A DNA stretch of 64,000 nucleotides from DASUAO01 sp046484625 (GCA_046484625.1 JAWOIO010000192.1:5672-69671); one strand, 5' to 3'; shown: positions 37,490 through 46,335, counted from the first letter of the stretch. Translations and numbers: made by a program. Notes: generated by a model not told the origin, from the letters alone.

Positions 37490-38044
37490 GTGCGCCGCTC
37501 TCTGCTCGTGTTCATCGCCGCGTCCAGCGTGCTCGCTGCCGCGTGCAGCGGTGCGACGGGCACCGGTGGTGGTTCCGACACCGGCGAGGGGCGCTCCGAC
37601 GCCCCTGAGGCTGCCCCCGCACCGGCCGCGAACGAGGCCACGACGCTCGACTTCACCGCACCCGCCGTCGACGGGGGCACCGTCCGTGGCGCGGACTACG
37701 CCGGCGACGCCCTCGCGATCTGGTTCTGGGCGCCCTGGTGAAGCACGTGCAACCGGGAGGCCCCCGGGGTCGCGCAGGTGGCGCGGCAGTTCCAGGACCG
37801 AGTGGCGATCATCGGCTTCGCGGGCCGTGACGACCTCGAACCGATGCGTGCGTTCGTCGACCGCTACGACTTCGGGTTCGTCCCACACGCCGTCGACGCC
37901 GACGGGAGCCTCTGGTCGGCGTTCGGTGTCCGGGGCCAACCCGCCTGGGTCTTCGTCGGGGCCGACGGCTCCCGAGAGGTCGTCTACGGGGCGGTCACCG
38001 AGGAGGACCTCATCCGCCGGCTCGAGGCGCTCGAGGCCGCCTGA
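37490..38044 (+). CDS. DsbE/TlpA-like thioredoxin lipoprotein with in-frame UGA (selenocysteine) at the active site
   Basis: Reading through the TGA at 37739-37741 gives 184 residues. An export signal with a lipobox-like LAAAC (Cys19) is followed by a Gly/Ala/Pro linker and a thioredoxin fold. The active site reads FWAPW-U84-S-T-C87-NREAP, where family members have WCxxC; the cis-proline loop FGVRGQPAWVFV lies downstream, as do IIGFAGRDDLEPM and DADGSLWSAFGV. The pattern closely follows mycobacterial DsbE/DsbF-type extracytoplasmic oxidoreductases. Without read-through the protein would stop exactly at the catalytic residue. A SECIS-like hairpin follows the TGA. Probably membrane-anchored outside the cytoplasm, acting on protein thiols or disulfides. 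Selenocysteine machinery is not in the window. The alternative is a nonsense-mutated pseudogene. Confidence 0.8.
37742..37775 (+). promoter_or_regulatory. Candidate bacterial SECIS element
   Basis: Immediately after the in-frame TGA the mRNA can fold into a hairpin: upper stem CCGGG (37753-37757) with CCCGG (37763-37767), apical loop AGGCC (37758-37762), and a lower stem GTGC (37747-37750) with GCGC (37772-37775) across an internal loop. The loop starts 16 nt after the UGA and has G in its second position, both within what is accepted for bacterial SECIS elements; the loop resembles AGGUCU of E. coli fdhF. GC-rich sequence makes chance hairpins common, so this is supportive, not proof. Confidence 0.6.
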
Positions 38045-38045
38045 G

Positions 38046-38858
38046 TCACTCGACCACGGTCCGCTCCAGCGAGGGGTCCGCGGGCGGGATCCGGGGATCG
38101 ATGGCCGTCAGGGTCTCCACGAGCAGGGTCTCCACGGCGACGTCGCGGACCCACTTCCGGTCGGCCGGCACCACGTACCATGGCGCCTCCCCCGTCGAGG
38201 TCTCGGTGATGACCTCCTCGTAGAGGTCCTGGTACTCGTCCCACTGCTTGCGGACGTCGAGGTCCGCCGCCTTGAACTTCCAGTTCTTCACCGGGTCGTC
38301 GACGCGCTCCTGGAGGCGCACGCGCTGCTCGTCCTTGGAGATGTGGAGGAAGACCTTCACGACGGTCGTCCCCTCCTCGGTGAGCATGCGCTCGAACTCA
38401 CGCAGGTGGCGGTAGCGCTGCCGGCAGCGGTCTCGGTCGACCACGCCGATCATGCGGGCGGCAAGCACATCCTCGTAGTGCGACCGGTTGAACACCCCGA
38501 GCATCCCGCGCGGCGGGCACTCGGCGTGGACACGCCAGAGGTAGTCCTGGGCCCGCTCGGTCTCGGTCGGCGCCTTGAAGCTGGCGACGCGACACCCCTG
38601 GGGGTTCAACCCGGACAGCACCCGGCGGATCGTGCCGTCCTTGCCCGCGGTGTCCATCCCCTGGAGGACGAGGAGCACGGAGCGCTTCCCCTCGGCCCAG
38701 AGCAGTTCGTGCAGCTCCTCCAGCTCCTCACCGAGACCGTCGCGCCGCGCGGCAGCCTCCGCCTTGTCCTCCAGCCCGAGCTTGTCGCGCGCGTTGCGGG
38801 AGGCCAGCCCCGCGGCGACCCCGGGCTTGACCCGCATCGCGTCGACCATCTCGTCCAT
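38046..38858 (-). CDS. ppk2: Polyphosphate kinase 2 family protein
   Basis: A 270-residue PPK2-family phosphotransferase. Walker A is GMDTAGKDGTIRRVLSG and the lid/Walker B region includes FNRSHYEDVLAARM. Such enzymes phosphorylate AMP, ADP or GDP from polyphosphate; the class cannot be fixed here. ATG 38858 is preceded by a GGAGAGGGAG purine stretch; the frame upstream lacks homology. It ends 1 bp from the selenoprotein-like gene's stop (convergent). Confidence 0.9.
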   Translation of the reverse strand: MDEMVDAMRVKPGVAAGLASRNARDKLGLEDKAEAAARRDGLGEELEELHELLWAEGKRSVLLVLQGMDTAGKDGTIRRVLSGLNPQGCRVASFKAPTETERAQDYLWRVHAECPPRGMLGVFNRSHYEDVLAARMIGVVDRDRCRQRYRHLREFERMLTEEGTTVVKVFLHISKDEQRVRLQERVDDPVKNWKFKAADLDVRKQWDEYQDLYEEVITETSTGEAPWYVVPADRKWVRDVAVETLLVETLTAIDPRIPPADPSLERTVVE

Positions 38859-38921
38859 CGGGGGCGCTCCCTCTCCGTCGACTCGGCAACCGTCTCGGCG
38901 AGCGACGCTAGCGTCACGGCC

Positions 38922-39161
38922 GTGGCGCCCGACGTGAACCTGCTCGACGGCGGTGCGGAGACCACCCGCACGGTGATCGGGTTCGGCACGCACTTCTGCC
39001 TTGGTGCGTCGCTTGCGCGGCTCGAGATCCGGGTGATGTTCGAGGAGCTGCTCCGCCGCGTCCCCGACATGGAGGTTGCGCCAGGTGCCGAGCCGACGAA
39101 GGTGCCGTCGGTGTTCGCGTGTGCCTACGACGCGATCCCGGTGCAGTTCACGCCTTGCTGA
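38922..39161 (+). pseudogene. Cytochrome P450 remnant with internal deletion
   Basis: Eighty codons contain an I-helix-like motif LLDGGAETTRTVI joined almost directly to the heme-binding loop GFGTHFCLGASLARLE and a normal P450 C-terminus (VMFEELLRRVPDME, ending in PVQFTPC). In intact P450s about 100 residues, including the ExxR motif, lie between these. The N-terminal half is also missing. It cannot fold as a P450. It overlaps the end of the minus-strand membrane protein gene and starts in the ppk2 upstream region. Confidence 0.85.
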
Positions 39162-39465
39162 AGCGGTCCGAGGCGCGCTCGTAGCACCAGATCGCGGCCG
39201 CGAGCAGCGCGAGCCCGACCAGGATCACGATGATCGCTGCGAGCCCGCCACCGATCCCCCACGACGAGCGGGCGGAGTCGGCAAGGCAGGTACCTCCTTG
39301 CTTCCCGATGAGCGGTCCGAACGCACGGAGCGCGATGGTCTCGCAGTCGGAGGAGATCGTCCCGACGAGGATCGATATCCCCGACCAGGCCCAGAGGAGT
39401 CCGGTGATCGTCAGCCAGGCGATGCCGACCCCGACGGCCACCCGAGTCAGCCAGCCCTCCCGCAC
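39148..39465 (-). CDS. Two-helix membrane protein, unknown function
   Basis: A 105-residue protein with two long hydrophobic segments (about 8-35 and 72-95) joined by a loop holding two cysteines (SSDCETIA and GTCLAD) that could form a disulfide outside the cell. It lies 86 bp downstream of the SGNH protein gene on the same strand. No family recognised. Confidence 0.65.
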   Translation of the reverse strand: MREGWLTRVAVGVGIAWLTITGLLWAWSGISILVGTISSDCETIALRAFGPLIGKQGGTCLADSARSSWGIGGGLAAIIVILVGLALLAAAIWCYERASDRFSKA

Positions 39466-39551
39466 GAGCGCTCCGATCCCTGGACGTCCTGTTGTTGCTG
39501 CGAGGCACGCTATCGACGGTCGCCCTCACCTGTCGAGGGCCGGCGTCGAGA

Positions 39552-40427
39552 TCACGAGAGCCGGTTGGCGGCGGTGACGACCGCGTCGAGGAGCTCCGGG
39601 GTCACGAGTGCGGCACCCTCGGGTGAGAAGTGTCCACCGTCTCTCGGGCGGAGCTCGACGTCGCCGATGACCGTCGGGCACGACCCGCCGGGACAGACGA
39701 TCGACGAGAGTCGGACCACGGTCACCATGTCGGCGTGGCGCGCGGCGACCCGCGCCAGGAACCGCTCGTACTGGCGCACGTCCTGGGCGTACTGAAACCC
39801 TTCGGGGGTCAGCGCTTGGATCCAGTCGGCCGGCGGCGCATGGGCGACGACGACGACGCTCCGGACACCGGCCGACTCCAACGCATCGAGCGCACGCAAC
39901 CACAGGTCGAAGGTGGCGGCCTCCCATTCCGGTGTCCCGAACGCGAGGTTCTCGTCGCCGAGGAGCAAGCCCGCGATCTCCCACGACGACAGGATCACCG
40001 CAACTTGCGCGTCGCCGAGCTCGTCATCGAGCACCCGCCGTTCGAGTGACTCGCAGTCCGTCGGTCCGATCACCGTCCCGTCAGGGGCTGTCGGTCGCCC
40101 CTCGAGGACCCGGCAACCGATCTTGGGTGCGTTGACCCAGGAGAGGCCACGTGCCGACGCGAGCTCCGCCATCGGGTCCGCGAGGTTCGACGCGACGGAG
40201 TCGCCGGTGAACCAGTAGCGCTCGAACGGCGGGGGGAGCGGTGGGGGGAGCGTTGTCGTGGGAACGGTCACCGGCTGGAACGGGCGACGCGAGGCGCTCC
40301 GAGCGCTGTCACCGCCACCATCGACGGCCCACAGCCCCGCTCCCACCGCGAGGACGAGCAGCAGCAGGATGCCGGCGATCGCGACCGTGCGTCGGCGTCC
40401 CGCACGCCTGCGCGCGCGGCGGATCAC
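39552..40427 (-). CDS. Membrane-anchored SGNH hydrolase-like protein
   Basis: A 291-residue protein with an Arg-rich N-terminus, one membrane helix (about 13-35), a Pro/Thr linker and an extracytoplasmic SGNH domain. The nucleophile motif is FTGDSVASNL; the histidine lies in RPRDGGHFSPEGA, preceded by SSIVCPGGSCP. The end is strikingly like that of the acyltransferase at 20781 (LSAIVCPGG, RPRDGGHF), suggesting a related job on cell-surface glycan O-acylation without its own acyltransferase domain. GTG start overlaps the P450 stop (GTGA). Confidence 0.83.
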   Translation of the reverse strand: MIRRARRRAGRRRTVAIAGILLLLVLAVGAGLWAVDGGGDSARSASRRPFQPVTVPTTTLPPPLPPPFERYWFTGDSVASNLADPMAELASARGLSWVNAPKIGCRVLEGRPTAPDGTVIGPTDCESLERRVLDDELGDAQVAVILSSWEIAGLLLGDENLAFGTPEWEAATFDLWLRALDALESAGVRSVVVVAHAPPADWIQALTPEGFQYAQDVRQYERFLARVAARHADMVTVVRLSSIVCPGGSCPTVIGDVELRPRDGGHFSPEGAALVTPELLDAVVTAANRLS

Positions 40428-41692
40428 CCTGTGCGTCGTGGAACGACCGGCGTGAACGTCGCGGGCATGCGCTTGATGCCGTTGATGAAGTTGGACTGGA
40501 GGTAGGCCGGCTCGCCGCTGATCTGGAGGTCGGGCAGCCGGGTGAGCAGCTCCTCGAACATGACCTTGATCTCGCGCCGGGCGAGGTGGGCGCCGAGGCA
40601 GAAGTGCGGGCCACCGCCCCCGAAGCCGAGGTGCTCGTTGGGGTCACGACGCAGGTCGAAGGCGTAGGGGTCGTCGAACACGCGCGGGTCGCGGTTTGCC
40701 GTCCCGTACCAGATCGCGACCTTCTCGCCTTCCTTGATCGTCTGGCCGTTGATCTCGGTCTCGGCGGTCGCGCACGTCCGCCGGAAGTGGATCACCGGGG
40801 TGGACCAGCGGATGATCTCCTCGACCGCGGTGGGCGCGAGGCCCTCGAAGTCCTCGAGCCACGAGGCGCGCTGGTCGGGATGGTTCGTGAGCGCCAGCAT
40901 CCCGTGGCTGATCGCGTTGCGGGTGGTCTCGTTCCCCGCGACCACGAGCAGGACGAAGAACGAGCCGAACTCCTCCGGGGTGAGGCTGTGCCCTTCGACC
41001 TCGGCCTGCGCGATCTTCGTGGTGATGTCGTCGCGCGGGTTCTTCAGCCGATCGGCCCGCAGCTCCTGGGCGTAGCGCCACAGCTCCTGGGACGCGGCGA
41101 ACGCCGCTGCGATGTCGCCGCCGTAGTCGGGGTCGGCGGCGCCGAGCACGATGTTCGTGTTGTCGTAGATGTAGCGGTAGTCGGACTCGGGGATCCCCAT
41201 CATGTCGCAGATGATCTGCAGTGGCAGGGCCGCCGCGACCTCGTCGACGAAGTCGCACTCGCCCTTCTCGGCGATCGCGTCGACGATGGCGCGGGCACGC
41301 TCGTGGACGCCCGCCTCGAGCGACGCGACCTGGCTCGGGGTGAAGCCACGGTTGACGATCAGGCGGAACCGCGTGTGGCGGGGCGGGTCCATGTTGATCA
41401 TCGACCCGAGGTACTCGTAGACCTCCGGGGGGAAGTCGGGGATGTTCGTGCCCTTGCCCGAGATGAACAGGTCGGGGTGGCGGCTCACGTGCTGCACGTC
41501 GGCGTGGCGCGTGACCATCCAGTACCCGGGGCCCGGCACGATCCCCGCGATCTCGGGCTCGGTGTGCCAGGAGACCGGGCGCTCCTCCTGGAGCTTGGCG
41601 AGCATCCCCGGGATGTCGTCCCGGGACCAGAGCGCCATGTTGCCGAAGTCGATGTCGTCGACCGCGAGGTCCGTGGTGGGTGTCGTGGCCAT
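40424..41692 (-). CDS. Cytochrome P450, CYP125/CYP142-like
   Basis: A 422-residue soluble bacterial P450. The I-helix motif VVAGNETTRNAI, ExxR in EEIIRW and the heme loop FGGGGPHFCLGAHLAR are complete. The overall pattern (NMDPPRHTRFRLIVNRGFTP, FFVLLVVAGNETTRN) is like the actinobacterial sterol- and fatty-acid-hydroxylating group that includes CYP125, CYP124 and CYP142. ATG 41692 is chosen; a GTG three codons earlier (41701) is possible. Divergent from lhr across a region with repeated TTCT[CG]GTGAC boxes. Redox partners are not nearby. Confidence 0.9.
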   Translation of the reverse strand: MATTPTTDLAVDDIDFGNMALWSRDDIPGMLAKLQEERPVSWHTEPEIAGIVPGPGYWMVTRHADVQHVSRHPDLFISGKGTNIPDFPPEVYEYLGSMINMDPPRHTRFRLIVNRGFTPSQVASLEAGVHERARAIVDAIAEKGECDFVDEVAAALPLQIICDMMGIPESDYRYIYDNTNIVLGAADPDYGGDIAAAFAASQELWRYAQELRADRLKNPRDDITTKIAQAEVEGHSLTPEEFGSFFVLLVVAGNETTRNAISHGMLALTNHPDQRASWLEDFEGLAPTAVEEIIRWSTPVIHFRRTCATAETEINGQTIKEGEKVAIWYGTANRDPRVFDDPYAFDLRRDPNEHLGFGGGGPHFCLGAHLARREIKVMFEELLTRLPDLQISGEPAYLQSNFINGIKRMPATFTPVVPRRTG

Positions 41693-41742
41693 CGGCGACA
41701 CTCTAGAGATCGTCAGCGCCCCGCGGGGCGGTTCCTGCGAAC

Positions 41743-41821
41743 TTCTCGTGACCGATTCGGCCCCCGTGTGGGTTCTGGTGACCAGATCGGCCGCGTCGAG
41801 GGCCTATCACGTCACCAGAAC
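41743..41821. promoter_or_regulatory. Three TTCT[CG]GTGAC boxes between P450 and lhr
   Basis: Two direct copies, TTCTCGTGACC (41743-41753) and TTCTGGTGACC (41773-41783), are exactly 30 bp apart, about three helical turns. A third is inverted, GTCACCAGAAC (41811-41821), making an 11-bp inverted repeat with the second. The 174-bp divergent spacer must hold both promoters, so a regulator binding site is likely. No regulator is identified. Confidence 0.5.
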
Positions 41822-41866
41822 GGGTTGGCCGTCGAAGGTGTCGTACCCAGGGGCCAGAATGGGCCG

Positions 41867-44800
41867 GTGACCTCGCTCGGGACCCGGCCCCCCGCCGCCG
41901 GCCAGCTCCGACTCGGCGACCCCCGCGCGGACCAGGATCTCGAGCCCGACGTCCCGGACGCCGGCTTCCACCCCGCCGTCGCCGAGTGGTTCCGGCGCCG
42001 CTTCCCCGACGGTCCCACCGAGCCCCAGGAGCGGGGCTGGCCCCACATCGCGGCCGGCACCGACACGCTCATCGCGGCGCCCACCGGGTCCGGGAAGACA
42101 CTGGCCGGGTTCCTCGTGTGCATCGATCGCCTGTACCGGGCGCATACCCGAGGCGAGGAGGTCGCCGACGTCGCCCGGGTGGTCTACGTCTCACCGCTGA
42201 AGGCGTTGGCCGTCGACATCGCCGAGAACCTCACCGGTCCCTTGCGCGAGATCGCCGAGATCGCCGCCGAGCTCGGAGTCGACGCGCCCGACGTGCGAGT
42301 CGCGGTGCGCACCGGGGACACCCCGGCGTCGCAACGGGCCGGGATGCTGCGCCACCCCCCGAGCTTCGTCGTCACCACTCCGGAGTCGCTGTACCTGCTC
42401 GTCACGAGCGCGAAGAGCCGTGAGATGCTGCGCACCGTCGACACGGTCATCGTCGACGAGATCCACGCCGTCGCCCGCGACAAGCGCGGCGCGCACCTCG
42501 CGCTCACCCTCGAACGGCTCGAGGCCCTCTGCGACGTGCGTCCGGTCCGCGTGGGCCTGTCCGCGACCCAGCGCCCGATCGAGACCGTGGCCCGCCTGCT
42601 CGTCGGCGCGCGCCCGCTCCCGGCGATCGTCGACGCCGGGCACCTGCGCGACCTCGACGTGGCGATCGAGCTCCCCGACGGCGAGCTCGAGGCCGTGATC
42701 TCGGCCGAGCAGATGGCCGATGTCCTCGACCGCATCGCCGCCCTCGTCGGCGAGCACCACACCACGCTCGTCTTCGTCAACACCCGCCGGATGGCCGAGC
42801 GCATCGCGCACCAGCTCGGCGAGCGGATCGGCGACGACGTCGTTGCTGCGCACCACGGCAGCCTCTCGAAGGAGCGCCGCCACCGGATCGAGGGGCGCCT
42901 CCGTGCCGGCGACCTCAAGGCCCTCGTCGCGACCGCGTCCCTCGAGCTGGGCATCGACATCGGCCCGGTGGAGCTCGTCTGCCAGATCGGCTCGCCGCGC
43001 AGCATCGCCACGTTCCTGCAGCGGGTGGGCCGGTCGAACCACAGCCGGGCCGGCACCCCGAAGGGCCGCCTCTACCCCCTCACGCGCGACGAGCTCGTCG
43101 AGTGCACTGCCCTGCTCGCGGCCGTCCACGCGGGACGTCTCGACGCGATCGTGCCGTCGCGCGAACCGCTCGACATCGCGGTCCAGCACGTCGTCGCCGA
43201 GGCGGCCGCCCGCGAGTGGCGCACCGACGACCTCTTCGCACTCGTCCGCCGGGCCGCGCCCTACACCGAGCTCACGCGAGAGCGCTTCGACGAGATCATC
43301 GACCTGGCTTCGAACGGCATCCAGACCGGCCGGGGCCGCCGCGGTGCGTACGTCTTCCACGACGCGGTGAACGGCGAGGTCCGGGGGCGCAAGAGCGCCC
43401 GCATCGCGGCCACCACCTCCGGGGGCGCGATCCCCGAGACCGGCGACTACCGGGTCGTCATGGAGCCCGACGACACGTTCATCGGCACCGTGAACGAGGA
43501 CTGGGCCGTCGAGTCGATGGCCGGCGACATCTTCCTCCTCGGCACCCACTCCTGGCAGATCCGACGCGTCGAGGCCGGCGTGGTCCGGGTGCGCGACGCC
43601 GGCACGGCCGCGCCCACGATCCCGTTCTGGATGGGCGAGGCACCCGCCCGCACCGCCGAGCTCTCGGCCGAGGTCTCCGAGCTGCGTCGCCGGGTCGACG
43701 AGATGCTCGACGCGAACGACCCGGACGGCGCCCGCGCCTGGCTCCGCGAGTCGGCAGGCGTCAGCGCCGACGCCGCCGCGATGATCGTCGACTACCTCGC
43801 GGTCTCCCGTGCCGCGCTCGGCGCCATGCCCACCCAGGACCGCATCGTCCTCGAGCGGTTCTTCGACGAGACCGGTGGGATGCAGCTCGTGATCCACTCC
43901 CCCTACGGAGGACGGATCAACCGTGCCCTGGGGCTCGCGCTGCGCAAGAAGTTCTGTCGCACCTTCAACTTCGAGCTCCAGGCCGCGGCGAGCGACGACG
44001 CGATCGTGCTCTCGCTCGGCCCCCACCACAGCTTCCCGCTGGAGGAAGTCCCTCGCTACGTCACCAGCGCCGGGGTCGAGGAGACGCTGCGCCAGGCGAT
44101 CCTCGACTCGCCGATGTTCCTCTCACGCTGGCGTTGGAACCTCAACCGCTCGCTCGTGGTGCTCCGGTTCCGCAACGGTCGACGGAACCCGCCGCCGATC
44201 CAGCGGATGGAGTCGGACGATCTCATGGCCGCGGTGTTCCCGCAAGCGGCGGCCTGCCAGGAGAACATCACCGGCCCGATCGAGATCCCCGATCACCTCC
44301 TGGTGCGCCAGACCATCGCCGACACCCTCCACGAGGCGCTCGACGTCGACGGCGTCCGCGATCTGCTCGTGGGCCTCGAGTCCGGGGCCGTCGCGACGCA
44401 CTGCGTCGACACGACCGAGCCATCGGTGCTCGCCCACGAGATCCTCACCGCTCGGCCGTACGCGTTCCTCGACGACGAGGAGCTCCAGAACCGCCGGACC
44501 AACGCGGTCACGCTGCGTCGCGGGCTCTCGGTCGATCTCGCCTCGATCGGGGTGCTCGACCCCGAGGCCGTCGACCGGGTGCACGCCGAGATCACGCCCG
44601 AGCCCGCGACCGCCGACGACCTCCACGACCTCGTGGCGTCCCTCGTCTGTACGCCGGCGCGACCCGAGTGGGCCGCGCTGTGGTCCGAGCTCGTCGAGCG
44701 CGGCCGGGGCCAGGTGCTCGACGTCGACCGCGCCCGCCGATGGTGCACCACCGAGCAGGTCGACGCGGCCCGAGGGGCGCTCGCCGGAGACGACGACGCG

Positions 44801-46123
44801 CTCATCCGTCTCACGCGCGGCCACCTCGAGATCGCGGGCATCACCACCGTCGAGGAGCTGAGTGACCAGCTCGCGATCGCGCCGACGCGGCTCGCGATCG
44901 CGCTCGCGGTGCTCGAGCAGGAGGGAACCGCCCTCCAGGGCCGGTACCGACCCGGCGCCGAAGGACCCGAGTGGGTGGCCCGCCGGCTGCTCGCCCGGAT
45001 GCACTCGTACTCGCGCGGCGCGCGGCGCGAGCGGATCGAGCCCGCAACCGCCCAGGACCTCATGCGCTTCCTGCTCCGGTGGCAGCACATCGCGCCCGGA
45101 ACCCAGCTCGACGGCACGGCCGGGCTCGTCTCCGTGATCGAGCAGCTCCAGGGCCACGAGGCGCCGGCCGTCGCGTGGGAACCGGAGCTGCTCACCGCCC
45201 GGATGCGCCGGTACGACCCGTCGTGGCTCGACCGGCTCTGCCACGAGGGCCAGGTGGCATGGCTGCGCCTCACCCCCCGCGCCCGGGACGACGCCGACGG
45301 CCCGTCGGGTGCCCCGTCGAAGGCGACCCCCATCACCGTCGTCTTCCGCGACGACCTGCCGTGGTTGCTCGAGGCCGCCCGCGGCGACGCACCGCCCGCC
45401 GAGCCCACCGTCGGCGCCACCAGCGAGGTCATCGAGACGTTGCGCGCCAGGGGCGCGTGCTTCGCGGGTGATCTCGCCGACGCGACGCGCCGACTCCCCG
45501 AGGACATCGAGCGCGCGCTCTGGGACGGCGTCGCACGCGGGCTCGTCACCAGCGACGGGTTCGCCTCGATCCGGGCGCGCATGGCCGGCCGACGACGCGC
45601 CGACGACGCTCGACGGCTGTCGAGGCTCGTCCGGGGCGGCCGCGGCCCGGGTGTGGCGCCGGGGCGTTGGTCGCTCGTCGACGCCCAGAGCCACGACCGG
45701 CCGAGCCGCGACCGGCCGAGCCACGACCGAGAGGAGCTCGCCGAGGCCGTCGCCGAGCAGCTCCTGAACCGCTGGGGCGTCGTGTTCCGCGACCTCGCCG
45801 TGCGTGACTCGCTGCGGGTCCCGTGGCGCGAGGTGCAGTGGGCGCTGCGGCGGCTCGAGGACCGGGGCCTGGTGCGCGGGGGCCGGTTCGCGACCGGGTT
45901 CACCGGCGAGCAGTACGCGCTCCCGGCGGCCGTCGAGCAGCTCACGCACGTCCGCAAGCAGCCCCGTACCGGGGAGCGGGTCACCGTGAACGCGGCCGAC
46001 CCGCTCAACCTCGTGGGGCCCATCGTGCCCGGACCGACCGTGCCGTCGGTCCGCACGCGGACCGTCACCTACGTCGACGGCGCCGCCACCGACACCCTGG
46101 AGGCCCTGCCCGGCAAAGGGTGA
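41867..46123 (+). CDS. lhr: Lhr-type large ATP-dependent helicase
   Basis: A 1418-residue superfamily 2 helicase, the size of mycobacterial and enterobacterial Lhr. Walker A is APTGSGKTLAGF (Lys77), DEIH is in VIVDEIHAVARDKRG, SAT in VGLSATQRP, and motif VI in FLQRVGRSNHSRAG. The long C-terminal region carries winged-helix and Lhr-specific domains. Lhr translocates 3'-5' on single-stranded DNA and is DNA-damage induced in mycobacteria (family knowledge). GTG 41867 gives the correct N-terminus; the frame is open upstream without homology. A short 15-bp repeat (45689-45733) encodes SHDRPSRDRPSHDRE near the C-terminus. Confidence 0.93.
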   Translation: MTSLGTRPPAAGQLRLGDPRADQDLEPDVPDAGFHPAVAEWFRRRFPDGPTEPQERGWPHIAAGTDTLIAAPTGSGKTLAGFLVCIDRLYRAHTRGEEVADVARVVYVSPLKALAVDIAENLTGPLREIAEIAAELGVDAPDVRVAVRTGDTPASQRAGMLRHPPSFVVTTPESLYLLVTSAKSREMLRTVDTVIVDEIHAVARDKRGAHLALTLERLEALCDVRPVRVGLSATQRPIETVARLLVGARPLPAIVDAGHLRDLDVAIELPDGELEAVISAEQMADVLDRIAALVGEHHTTLVFVNTRRMAERIAHQLGERIGDDVVAAHHGSLSKERRHRIEGRLRAGDLKALVATASLELGIDIGPVELVCQIGSPRSIATFLQRVGRSNHSRAGTPKGRLYPLTRDELVECTALLAAVHAGRLDAIVPSREPLDIAVQHVVAEAAAREWRTDDLFALVRRAAPYTELTRERFDEIIDLASNGIQTGRGRRGAYVFHDAVNGEVRGRKSARIAATTSGGAIPETGDYRVVMEPDDTFIGTVNEDWAVESMAGDIFLLGTHSWQIRRVEAGVVRVRDAGTAAPTIPFWMGEAPARTAELSAEVSELRRRVDEMLDANDPDGARAWLRESAGVSADAAAMIVDYLAVSRAALGAMPTQDRIVLERFFDETGGMQLVIHSPYGGRINRALGLALRKKFCRTFNFELQAAASDDAIVLSLGPHHSFPLEEVPRYVTSAGVEETLRQAILDSPMFLSRWRWNLNRSLVVLRFRNGRRNPPPIQRMESDDLMAAVFPQAAACQENITGPIEIPDHLLVRQTIADTLHEALDVDGVRDLLVGLESGAVATHCVDTTEPSVLAHEILTARPYAFLDDEELQNRRTNAVTLRRGLSVDLASIGVLDPEAVDRVHAEITPEPATADDLHDLVASLVCTPARPEWAALWSELVERGRGQVLDVDRARRWCTTEQVDAARGALAGDDDALIRLTRGHLEIAGITTVEELSDQLAIAPTRLAIALAVLEQEGTALQGRYRPGAEGPEWVARRLLARMHSYSRGARRERIEPATAQDLMRFLLRWQHIAPGTQLDGTAGLVSVIEQLQGHEAPAVAWEPELLTARMRRYDPSWLDRLCHEGQVAWLRLTPRARDDADGPSGAPSKATPITVVFRDDLPWLLEAARGDAPPAEPTVGATSEVIETLRARGACFAGDLADATRRLPEDIERALWDGVARGLVTSDGFASIRARMAGRRRADDARRLSRLVRGGRGPGVAPGRWSLVDAQSHDRPSRDRPSHDREELAEAVAEQLLNRWGVVFRDLAVRDSLRVPWREVQWALRRLEDRGLVRGGRFATGFTGEQYALPAAVEQLTHVRKQPRTGERVTVNAADPLNLVGPIVPGPTVPSVRTRTVTYVDGAATDTLEALPGKG

Positions 46124-46335
46124 GCCCCGGCCTCGTCGGGACTCGCTCCGACTACTGCCCGAGGCCCGCTGGGCGGCTGCGACGCTCACCGCCGCATTGG
46201 GAGCCACTCCCGGTCGGTCCAGTGGTCAACTCGCCCGGATTCGCCACGCTCAGTGGCTCATACCACGGAGAGCGTTCTACACTGCCGCTCTGGGCGCCAC
46301 GGCTCACCGAGCCGGGCGGGGAGGTTGGCACGGCG

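Noticed and set aside
37742..38044. Separate downstream gene starting at GTG 37778
   Set aside because: It would begin inside the thioredoxin fold, lacks a ribosome binding site there, and the catalytic second Cys and its helix lie before it; one gene read through UGA is more coherent.
40241..41866. Possible 540-residue N-terminal extension of Lhr
   Set aside because: The extension is antisense to the intact P450 and SGNH genes and has no domain; the helicase N-terminus begins at GTG 41867.
45689..45733. 15-bp repeats near the end of lhr as a mobile-element scar
   Set aside because: Only three short in-frame units (SHDRP-like) with no flanking duplication; simple slippage in a linker is enough.
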